DNA of 64,000 bases from Roseicitreum antarcticum (GTDB lineage: Bacteria; Pseudomonadota; Alphaproteobacteria; Rhodobacterales; Rhodobacteraceae): assembly GCF_014681765.1 (NCBI RefSeq), contig NZ_CP061498.1, positions 620,001 through 684,000 of the forward strand, read 5' to 3'. Within the stretch, counting starts at the first letter, position 1. The number at the start of each line of letters is the position of its first letter. The notes beneath the pieces were generated by a model. That model worked only from the letters and a program-made list of their open reading frames with translations. It did not search any database and had not been told where the DNA came from. The translations under genes and the position numbers were made by a program. Below are positions 39,469 to 46,848 of this stretch, piece after piece.

Positions 39469-41559
39469 ATGGCGGGTCGCCCCGAGGCGCTGTTTCCGCT
39501 GTTCGCCGGGCTGGAAACGCTGGGTGGCATTGGGCCCAAGACCGCGCAGAATTTCGCGTCGTTGTCGGTGGAACGCCCGCGCGACCTGCTGTTTACCCTG
39601 CCGCATGCCGGGGTGGACCGCGCGCGCCGCGCCAGTCTGCGCGACGTGGTGCCGCCTGATGTGGCAACGGTGGAGGTCAGCGTCGGGCGGCATTTCCCGC
39701 CCGCCAGCCGTGGCCGTCCCTACCGGGTGATGGTGCACGATGACGCGGTAGAGTTCATCTTGCTGTTCTTTCGCGCGCATGGTGAGCATCTGCAAAAGCT
39801 GCTGCCCACGGGGCAGCGCCGCATCGTCTCGGGCAAGGTAGAGCTTTTTGACGGCGTGCTGCAAATGGTCCACCCCGATCACATCCTCGCCCCCGACGAA
39901 GCCGCGGATTTACCGATGTTCGAGCCGGTCTATCCCCTGGCGGCAGGCCTGACTCAGAAGCTGATGGCGAAAAGTGTCGCCTCTGCGCTGCGCCTGCTGC
40001 CCGAACTGCCCGAATGGATCGACCCGGGTCAGAAGGCGCAGGCCGGGTGGCCTGACTGGGCAGATGCGTTGCGCGCGGTGCATGCGCCCGCAGGCCCCGA
40101 CGATCTGACGCCGACCAGCGCGGCCCGGGTGCGGCTGGCCTATGATGAGTTGATGGCACATCAACTGACACTGGCGCTGGCGCGCGACGGGTTGCGGCGC
40201 GCGCCAGGGATGGAGACGCGGGGGAACGGGGGGCTGCAGGCCCGCGCGCTGGCGGCGTTGCCCTATGCGCCGACAGGTGCGCAGACCCGCGCGATTGCCG
40301 AGATCACCGCCGACATGGCCGCGCCGCGCCGGATGAACCGGCTGTTGCAAGGCGATGTGGGCGCGGGCAAGACGCTGGTGGCGCTGATGGCGCTGTTGAC
40401 GGCGGTCGAAGGGGGCGGGCAGGGCGTGCTGATGGCCCCGACCGAGATTCTGGCGCGCCAGCATCTGGAAGGTTTGCAACCCTTGGCCGAGGCGGCGGGC
40501 GTGGTGCTGGAATTGCTGACCGGGCGTGACAAAGGCGCGGAACGTACCGCGAAACTTGCCGCGCTGGCGGCGGGGGACATCCAGATCCTGGTAGGCACCC
40601 ATGCGGTGTTCCAGAAGGGGGTGGAATTTGCTGATCTGCGCCTTGCGGTGATTGACGAGCAGCATCGCTTCGGCGTGGCGCAGCGCATGGCGCTGGGGGC
40701 CAAGGGGGCGCGGGCCGATGTGCTGGTGATGACCGCGACGCCGATCCCGCGCAGTCTGGCGCTGTCGCAATATGGCGATATGGATGTGTCGGTGCTGGAT
40801 GAAAAACCGCCGGGCCGCAAGCCCGTGACCACGGCGTTGGTTTCGACCGCGCGCATTGCCGAGGTGGTGGAAAAGCTGCGCGCCGCCGTGGCAGACGGCC
40901 GACAGGCCTATTGGGTCTGCCCGCTGGTCGAGGAATCCGAGGCCGTAACCCTGACTGCCGCGCAGGTGCGGTTTGAACGCCTGCGCGCCGCGCTTGGCGA
41001 GGGGGTGGTGGGGCTGGTGCACGGGCAGTTGCCTCCGGCCGAGAAGGACGCGGCCATGGCACGGTTCGTCGCCGGGCAAACCGGCGTGCTGGTCGCCACG
41101 ACGGTGATCGAGGTGGGGGTGAACGTCCCCAATGCCTCAATCATGGTGATCGAGCGCGCCGAAAGTTTTGGCCTGGCGCAGTTGCACCAATTGCGGGGCA
41201 GGGTGGGGCGCGGTGATGCGGCGTCCACATGTTTGCTGATGTACGAGCCGCCACTGGGCGAGACAGCGGCGCGGCGGCTGAAGCTGCTGCGCGACACCGA
41301 GGACGGGTTTCGCATCGCCGAAGAGGATCTGGCCATCCGGGGCGCGGGCGATCTGATCGGCACCGCGCAATCCGGCCTGCCACGGTTTCGCATCGCCGAT
41401 CTGGAACGACAGACCGCGCTGATGGCGGTGGCACAATCGGATGCGCGCGCGTTGCTGGCGCAAGATCCAAAACTGCATAGCCCGCGCGGGCAGGCGGCGC
41501 GGGTGCTGCTGTACCTGATGGAACAGGATAAGGCGATAAAGCTGCTGTCGGTGGGGTAA
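39469..41559 (+). CDS. recG: ATP-dependent DNA helicase RecG
   Basis: 696 residues. The wedge/OB domain occupies roughly residues 60-160, then the two helicase lobes: Walker A GDVGAGKT at 295-302, DEQH box in VIDEQHRFGV, motif III MTATPIPRSL, TTVIEVGVNVPNAS and the arginine finger in QLRGRVGRG. A C-terminal TRG-like hairpin follows. RecG remodels stalled forks and Holliday junctions. Its ATG follows the ligA TAG directly, so the two are co-translated. A GTTC-rich LexA-box region lies about 85 bases downstream, before the next small gene. Confidence 0.97.
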   Translation: MAGRPEALFPLFAGLETLGGIGPKTAQNFASLSVERPRDLLFTLPHAGVDRARRASLRDVVPPDVATVEVSVGRHFPPASRGRPYRVMVHDDAVEFILLFFRAHGEHLQKLLPTGQRRIVSGKVELFDGVLQMVHPDHILAPDEAADLPMFEPVYPLAAGLTQKLMAKSVASALRLLPELPEWIDPGQKAQAGWPDWADALRAVHAPAGPDDLTPTSAARVRLAYDELMAHQLTLALARDGLRRAPGMETRGNGGLQARALAALPYAPTGAQTRAIAEITADMAAPRRMNRLLQGDVGAGKTLVALMALLTAVEGGGQGVLMAPTEILARQHLEGLQPLAEAAGVVLELLTGRDKGAERTAKLAALAAGDIQILVGTHAVFQKGVEFADLRLAVIDEQHRFGVAQRMALGAKGARADVLVMTATPIPRSLALSQYGDMDVSVLDEKPPGRKPVTTALVSTARIAEVVEKLRAAVADGRQAYWVCPLVEESEAVTLTAAQVRFERLRAALGEGVVGLVHGQLPPAEKDAAMARFVAGQTGVLVATTVIEVGVNVPNASIMVIERAESFGLAQLHQLRGRVGRGDAASTCLLMYEPPLGETAARRLKLLRDTEDGFRIAEEDLAIRGAGDLIGTAQSGLPRFRIADLERQTALMAVAQSDARALLAQDPKLHSPRGQAARVLLYLMEQDKAIKLLSVG

Positions 41560-41634
41560 TGCGCCCCATTGCGTGAAACCACGCACGGCACAGCACCCCC
41601 CATACTGACACCCAAAACGCCGAAATCCTCATTT

Positions 41635-41671
41635 GTTCCCTTTTGTTCTCACAAAGTTCTTGATTTATACG
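41635..41671 (+). promoter_or_regulatory. LexA (SOS) box and promoter of the 40-residue membrane protein gene
   Basis: GTTC-TCACAAA-GTTC (41645-41659) is an exact alphaproteobacterial LexA box, with a further GTTC at 41635. It fits between a poor -35 (TTGTTC, 41643) and a TATACG -10 (41666) at 17-base spacing, so bound LexA would block the polymerase. The start codon is 63 bases past the box. Confidence 0.72.
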
Positions 41672-41722
41672 TGAGCATATGTGAACAAAGGGTCAACACG
41701 CAGCGAATGAGGAGCCGGTGTC

Positions 41723-41845
41723 ATGGTAAAAGACCTCAAGTCAATCATCGCCCGCAATCAGGCCACGCTGGCCGAGGATGCGGTGGGGATTTGTGCCCTG
41801 ATGGTGATTTTACTGGTCGGCCTGTATCTGCCGCTGTTGGTGTGA
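41723..41845 (+). CDS. Putative SOS-controlled small membrane protein (40 residues)
   Basis: ATG 41723 has GAGGAG nine bases upstream and opens a 40-codon frame ending in TGA. The first 20 residues (MVKDLKSIIARNQATLAEDA) are an amphipathic, charged helix and residues 20-40 (A-VGICALMVILLVGLYLPLL-V) a single membrane span reaching the C-terminus. Upstream is an exact LexA box; downstream a strong intrinsic terminator, so it is a complete transcription unit. Architecture recalls Caulobacter SidA, a 29-residue SOS-induced membrane protein that blocks division, but no sequence similarity is claimed. Short proteins of similar shape seem common in Rhodobacterales. Confidence 0.75.
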   Translation: MVKDLKSIIARNQATLAEDAVGICALMVILLVGLYLPLLV

Positions 41846-41926
41846 CCCTGCCTGCGGTCTGACAGGGCGGCGCATTTGTCCCGCGCCCCCTCTCCCTTGC
41901 CTCGGAGCCATCAGACCCAACACTTG

Positions 41927-41963
41927 CCGCCGCGCTGCCCCTGAGGCACGCGGCGGTTTTTTT
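41927..41963 (+). terminator. Intrinsic terminator of the 40-residue protein gene
   Basis: CCGCCGCG (41927-41934) pairs with CGCGGCGG (41949-41956), with an inner TGCC/GGCA stem, followed by seven Ts. It lies 82 bases after the stop codon on the plus strand. Confidence 0.9.
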
Positions 41964-41988
41964 ATGCGGGATGTCAGGCGTCTGCGTG

Positions 41989-42001
41989 CCCCCGAAGGGG
42001 G
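41989..42001 (-). terminator. Hairpin after pyc
   Basis: CCCCCGAAGGGGG 13 bases past the pyc stop; on the minus strand it is a C-run, TTCG tetraloop and G-run. No T-run follows, so it may act as a transcript-end stabiliser rather than a full terminator. Confidence 0.45.
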
Positions 42002-42013
42002 GGGGCTGCGCGA

Positions 42014-45000
42014 TCACTCCGCCTCAAATTCCAGCAGCAGATCCTTGGCGTCGATCTGGGTGCCGGGCTGAACATGCACGGCCTTGACGGTGGCGGCACG
42101 GTCGGCATGCAGGCCGGTTTCCATCTTCATCGCCTCGATCGTCAGAAGCAGGTCGCCGGTGTTGACCTTTTGCCCGGGCGTTACCGCGACGCTGGCCACG
42201 GCACCGGGCATCGGCGCGCCGACATGGGCGGGGTTCGACGCATCGGCGGTCATGCGTTGCGCGGTTTCAGCCTTCACCTTGCGGTTGGCTATCCGCACGG
42301 TGCGTGGCTGGCCGTTGAGCTCGAAGAACACCCGCACATCGCCGTCATCGGTGGTTTCGCCCAGGGTGATCAGCCGAACTTCCAGCTTCTTGCCGGGGTC
42401 GATCTCTACCGAGATCTCATCGCCGGGCTGCATGCCGTAAAAGAAGGTGCGCGTCGGCAGGCTGCGTACCGGGCCATAGATGCGGTGGCGGCCCATGTAA
42501 TCGAGGAAAACCTTCGGATACATCAGGTAGCCGTTGAGGTCTTCTTCATCGATATTGTAGCCCTCCAGCTCCTCGGTCAGCTTGGCGCGGGTTTCGTCCA
42601 GATCGACGGGGGGCAGCGACTTTCCGGGGCGCTCGGTCAGGGGTTTCTCGCCTTTCAGCACCTTGTCGCGCAGGGCTTCCGGCCAGCCGCCATGCGGTTG
42701 GCCCAGGTTGCCCTTCATCATGTCGATCACGCTGTCGGGGAAACTCACATCCTTTTTGGGGTTTTCCACATCGGCGCGGCTGAGGCCTTGCGTCACCATC
42801 ATCAGTGCCATGTCGCCCACCACCTTGGAGGACGGTGTGACCTTGATGATATCGCCGAACATCTGGTTGGCCGAGGCGTAGGCACGCGCCACTTCGGGCC
42901 AGCGGTCTTCCAGCCCCAGGCTGCGGGCCTGCGCCTTCAGGTTGGTGAACTGGCCGCCGGGCATTTCATGCAGATACACCTCGGAGCTGGGGGCCTGCTG
43001 GCCGGTTTCAAACGCCGCATAATGGCCGCGCACCTCTTCCCAGTAATCCGAAATTTCACGCACTGCGGCCATGTCCAGCCCGGTGTCACGGTCAGTATGG
43101 CGCAGGGCTTCGACAATGCTGCCCAACGTGGGTTGGCTGGTGTTGCCCGACAGCGCGTCCATGGCGCAATCGACAGCATCCACCCCTGCCTCGGCAGCGG
43201 CCAGAATGGTCGCCCCGCCCAGCCCGCTGGTGTCATGGGTGTGGAAATGGATCGGCAGTCCGACCTCTTCCTTCAGGGTGCGGATCAGAACCCGGGCCGA
43301 GGCGGGTTTGAGCAGCCCCGCCATGTCCTTCAGCCCCAGCACATGCGCGCCCGCATCGCGCAGCGCCTTGCCCATGGAAACGTAATAGGCCAGGTCGTAT
43401 TTCGCGCGGTTGGCGTCCAGCACATCGCCGGTATAGCAGATCGTGCCTTCGCAGATCTTGTCGGCCTCCAGCACGGCATCCATGGCGACGCGCATGTTTT
43501 CAACCCAGTTGAGGCTGTCGAACACGCGGAACACGTCAACGCCGGTTTCGGCGGCGCGCGCGACAAAAGACTGCACCACGTTGTCGGGATAGTTGGTATA
43601 GCCCACGCCGTTCGACCCGCGCAGCAGCATCTGCGTCATAAGGTTGGGCATGGCGGCGCGCAGATCGCGCAGCCGCTGCCAGGGGCATTCTTGCAAGAAG
43701 CGGTAGGCCACATCGAAGGTGGCCCCGCCCCAGCATTCCATGCTGAACAGTTGCGGCAGCTTATGGGCATAAGCGGGGGCCACGCGGATCATATCGATGG
43801 ACCGCATGCGGGTGGCCAGCAGCGACTGATGCGCGTCGCGCATCGTGGTGTCGGTGATCAGCACCTGTTTTTGCGCGGCCATCCAATCGGCCACCGCCTG
43901 CGGGCCTTTTTCCTCCAGCAGGTTGCGCGTGCCGTAATCGGGCGCGCTGTCGCTGACGCGGGGTGCGACGGGGTCGGGCAGGTCCACCGGCGGGCGCACG
44001 CGACCTGCGGTTTCGGGATGCCCGTTCACCGTGATATCGGCGACATATGTCAGCAGTTTCGTCGCACGGTCGCGGCGTTTCTTGAAGGTGAAGAGGTCCG
44101 GCGTCGTGTCGATGAATTTGGTCGTGTAGGTGTCGTTTAGGAAGGTCGGGTGCTTCAGCAGGTTTTCCACGAAGGCGATATTGGTGGACACGCCCCGGAT
44201 GCGGAATTCGCGCAACGCCCGGTCCATGCGGGCGATGGATTCTTTGGGCGTCGGCGCCCATGCGGTGACCTTCACCAGAAGCGAGTCATAGTAGCGCGTG
44301 ATGACGCCCCCTGCATAGGCCGTGCCGCCGTCCAGACGGATGCCCATGCCGGTTGCGGAGCGATAGGCGCTGAGGCGGCCATAATCGGGGATGAAGTTGT
44401 TCATCGGGTCTTCGGTTGTGACCCGGCATTGCAGCGCGTGGCCCGACAGCGTGATGTCGCCCTGGCTGGGCGCGCCGGTGGCATCGGACAGGCTGGCGCC
44501 TTCGGCCACGCGGATCTGCGCCTTCACGATGTCGATGCCGGTGACTTCTTCGGTGACCGTGTGTTCCACCTGCACGCGGGGGTTCACCTCGATGAAATAG
44601 AATTGCTCATCATCCATATCCATCAGGAATTCGACAGTGCCCGCGTTCTGATAGCCAACCGAGCGGCCGATTTTCAGCGCAAGGTCGCAGACTTCGGCGC
44701 GCTGCGCTTCGGTCAGATAGGGGGCAGGGGCGCGTTCCACGACTTTCTGGTTGCGGCGCTGTACGGTGCAGTCGCGTTCAAACAGGTGGTAAAGGCCACC
44801 ATGGGTGTCGCCGATCAACTGCACCTCGACGTGGCGGGCGCGCTGGATCATCTTTTCCAGATAGCCTTCGCCATTGCCAAAGGCGGATTCTGCCTCGCGC
44901 CGTCCCTCGCGCACTTTGGTTTCCAGTTCATCCGCCGACAGGATGGGGCGCATGCCGCGTCCGCCGCCGCCCCAGCTGGCCTTGAGCATGATGGGATAGC

Positions 45001-45463
45001 CAACCTTCTCCGCCATCTCACGGGTTGCATCCATGTCGTCGCCCAGCACTTCAGAGGCCGGGATGACCGGCACGCCCGCCGCGATCGCCACGCGGCGCGC
45101 GCTGGCCTTGTCGCCCAAGGCACGCATCGTCTCGGCGCGCGGCCCGATAAAGGTGATCCCGGCATTCACGCAGGCATCCACCAGAGCGGGGTTTTCCGAC
45201 AAGAGGCCATAGCCCGGATGGATCGCATCGGCGCCCGACATCTTGGCAACGCGGATGATCTCTTCAATCGACAGATAGGCTGCGACCGGGCCAAGGCCTT
45301 CGCCGATCCGGTAAGCCTCATCGGCCTTGAAGCGGTGCAGGCCCAGCTTGTCCTCTTCGGCATAGACGGCCACGGTGCGTTTGCCCATTTCATTGGCAGC
45401 GCGCATGACGCGAATGGCGATTTCCCCACGGTTGGCGATCAGGATTTTCTTGAAGGCGGCCAT
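42014..45463 (-). CDS. pyc: Pyruvate carboxylase
   Basis: 1149 residues, a full single-chain enzyme. Order: biotin carboxylase (about 1-460; ATP-grasp GGGGRGMRPILS, EVNPRVQVEHTVTEEVTG), carboxyltransferase (about 535-810; TTMRDAHQSLLATRMR, metal site FHTHDTSG), central allosteric/tetramer region, and a C-terminal biotinyl domain with the biotinylated Lys1113 in EAMKMETG. It makes oxaloacetate from pyruvate, bicarbonate and ATP, feeding the TCA cycle and gluconeogenesis; acetyl-CoA activation is usual in the family. AAGGGAC precedes ATG 45463. lldD lies upstream on the same strand (101 bases), linking lactate oxidation to pyruvate use. Confidence 0.98.
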   Translation of the reverse strand: MAAFKKILIANRGEIAIRVMRAANEMGKRTVAVYAEEDKLGLHRFKADEAYRIGEGLGPVAAYLSIEEIIRVAKMSGADAIHPGYGLLSENPALVDACVNAGITFIGPRAETMRALGDKASARRVAIAAGVPVIPASEVLGDDMDATREMAEKVGYPIMLKASWGGGGRGMRPILSADELETKVREGRREAESAFGNGEGYLEKMIQRARHVEVQLIGDTHGGLYHLFERDCTVQRRNQKVVERAPAPYLTEAQRAEVCDLALKIGRSVGYQNAGTVEFLMDMDDEQFYFIEVNPRVQVEHTVTEEVTGIDIVKAQIRVAEGASLSDATGAPSQGDITLSGHALQCRVTTEDPMNNFIPDYGRLSAYRSATGMGIRLDGGTAYAGGVITRYYDSLLVKVTAWAPTPKESIARMDRALREFRIRGVSTNIAFVENLLKHPTFLNDTYTTKFIDTTPDLFTFKKRRDRATKLLTYVADITVNGHPETAGRVRPPVDLPDPVAPRVSDSAPDYGTRNLLEEKGPQAVADWMAAQKQVLITDTTMRDAHQSLLATRMRSIDMIRVAPAYAHKLPQLFSMECWGGATFDVAYRFLQECPWQRLRDLRAAMPNLMTQMLLRGSNGVGYTNYPDNVVQSFVARAAETGVDVFRVFDSLNWVENMRVAMDAVLEADKICEGTICYTGDVLDANRAKYDLAYYVSMGKALRDAGAHVLGLKDMAGLLKPASARVLIRTLKEEVGLPIHFHTHDTSGLGGATILAAAEAGVDAVDCAMDALSGNTSQPTLGSIVEALRHTDRDTGLDMAAVREISDYWEEVRGHYAAFETGQQAPSSEVYLHEMPGGQFTNLKAQARSLGLEDRWPEVARAYASANQMFGDIIKVTPSSKVVGDMALMMVTQGLSRADVENPKKDVSFPDSVIDMMKGNLGQPHGGWPEALRDKVLKGEKPLTERPGKSLPPVDLDETRAKLTEELEGYNIDEEDLNGYLMYPKVFLDYMGRHRIYGPVRSLPTRTFFYGMQPGDEISVEIDPGKKLEVRLITLGETTDDGDVRVFFELNGQPRTVRIANRKVKAETAQRMTADASNPAHVGAPMPGAVASVAVTPGQKVNTGDLLLTIEAMKMETGLHADRAATVKAVHVQPGTQIDAKDLLLEFEAE

Positions 45464-45564
45464 GTGTGTCCCTTGTTGTGTCGGGCTGAAGTTTTCAGCA
45501 ATTATCTGTCGCTTATACGATATTTCTGCATCGCGGCAAATCGTTTGATGTGCGCGCTAACATC

Positions 45565-46722
45565 TCAGGGTAGTTCTGGCTGCCTAACAAACAGGCAATC
45601 CGCCGCCTGATCGGGCCGCGTAATACCCATCTGCATCATGTTGGCGGCCATATCCTCGCGCAAGATGTGCAGCAGGTGCGCCGCGCCCTGTGGCCCAAAG
45701 GCGCCGAGCGCATAATGCCATGCGCGCCCAAGCATGACGAAATTTGCCCCCATGGCAAAACCGCGCAGAATATCAAGGCCACTTTCCACGCCGGAATCGA
45801 AGATCAGCGGATAGTCCGGCCCCACGGCAGCGCGCACCGCCGGAAGGGTGGTGATGGACGGTGGGGCGGCGTCGAACTGCCGCCCGGTATGGTTCGACAC
45901 CCAGACGGCATCGACCCCAGCTTCCTTCAGCCTTGCAGCATCCGCGCCCTCCATCACCCCCTTGACGATCAACGGCCCGTCCCATTCGTCGCGCACCGCG
46001 CGCAGATAATCCCAATCGGGCGCGGCGCGCAGCAGGTAGCCCGCATGGGCGGTCGAAGACGCGTTCTTGTCGGTTTTCAGATACCCCTCCATCAATTGCA
46101 GGCGGGGCGTTCCGTTGCGCAGCGTGCCTAAAGACCATGCCGGCCGACGCGCCATCTGCCACAGCATGCGCGGCGTCAGTTTTGGCGGAATGGCCAGTTC
46201 GGCCCGCCGCTGGCGTTCCCGGCGTGAAGTGCCGGGCACATCCACCGTCAGCACCAGCGCCTGAAACCCGCTGTTCTTCGCACGCGCCAGAAGATCGCGC
46301 CGGATCTCGGGGTCGGTCGGCGGATAAAGCTGGAACCAGCCCATGGCACCCGCAATAGGCCCGATCTCTTCTGGAAGGCGCGTGGCGACAGTGGACAGGC
46401 CGTAGGGCAGGCGTTCGCGCGCGGCCAGCGCGGCCAGCGCCTGTTCCGCCCCCGGCCAGATCAGCCCCGACATCCCCAAAGGGGCAATGCCGAAGGGCAC
46501 GGTGTAATCGACCCCCATGAAGGTCGTGCTCAGGTCCGGCACGATCTTGCCGCGCAACACGGCGGGCCGGAACAAGACCGCGTCAAGGGCGGCGCGGTTA
46601 TGCGTCTTCACCGCCTCGGTTCCCGTGGCGCTGTCGACATATTCCCACACGAAATGCGGCACGCGGGTGCGGCAGCGGTGACGCAGATCGGTGAGGGCGG
46701 GGTAAATCAGGTCCATATCCAT
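45565..46722 (-). CDS. lldD: FMN-dependent alpha-hydroxy-acid dehydrogenase (L-lactate dehydrogenase type)
   Basis: 385 residues from ATG 46722 (an ATG two codons later is equally possible; neither has a clear ribosome-binding site). FMN-barrel motifs: FGIAPLGMSGLIWPGAEQ, WFQLYPPTDPE, LTVDVPGTSRRERQRR, the Lys in LIVKGVMEG, and the active-site SNHTGRQFDAAPP with catalytic His and Arg. It oxidises L-lactate or a similar 2-hydroxy acid to the keto acid, normally at the membrane. The frame remains open far upstream through uvrD antisense, which is an artefact. Promoter region shared with divergent uvrD. Confidence 0.9.
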   Translation of the reverse strand: MDMDLIYPALTDLRHRCRTRVPHFVWEYVDSATGTEAVKTHNRAALDAVLFRPAVLRGKIVPDLSTTFMGVDYTVPFGIAPLGMSGLIWPGAEQALAALAARERLPYGLSTVATRLPEEIGPIAGAMGWFQLYPPTDPEIRRDLLARAKNSGFQALVLTVDVPGTSRRERQRRAELAIPPKLTPRMLWQMARRPAWSLGTLRNGTPRLQLMEGYLKTDKNASSTAHAGYLLRAAPDWDYLRAVRDEWDGPLIVKGVMEGADAARLKEAGVDAVWVSNHTGRQFDAAPPSITTLPAVRAAVGPDYPLIFDSGVESGLDILRGFAMGANFVMLGRAWHYALGAFGPQGAAHLLHILREDMAANMMQMGITRPDQAADCLFVRQPELP

Positions 46723-46792
46723 GGCGTGACTATACGCAGGCGCAAATCCGCCGCAAGTTGGGCCGAATGGGATTTGTGATAAAAGAATGCAA

Positions 46793-46807
46793 GAACAGAG
46801 TGCGAAC
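46793..46807. promoter_or_regulatory. LexA (SOS) box upstream of uvrD
   Basis: GAAC-AGAGTGC-GAAC is an exact match to the alphaproteobacterial LexA box (GAAC-N7-GAAC). It lies 41 bases upstream of the uvrD start in the lldD/uvrD divergent region. uvrD is an SOS gene in many bacteria, which supports the call. Confidence 0.8.
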
Positions 46808-46848
46808 AAATCTTTTACTCTGGCGCGCTTCGCGTTAGGATAGATGCC

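Noticed and set aside
42074-44140. 688-codon open frame antisense to pyc
   Set aside because: Shadow of a highly biased coding sequence; composition (His, Gly, Arg) is typical of antisense artefacts and pyc is unambiguous.
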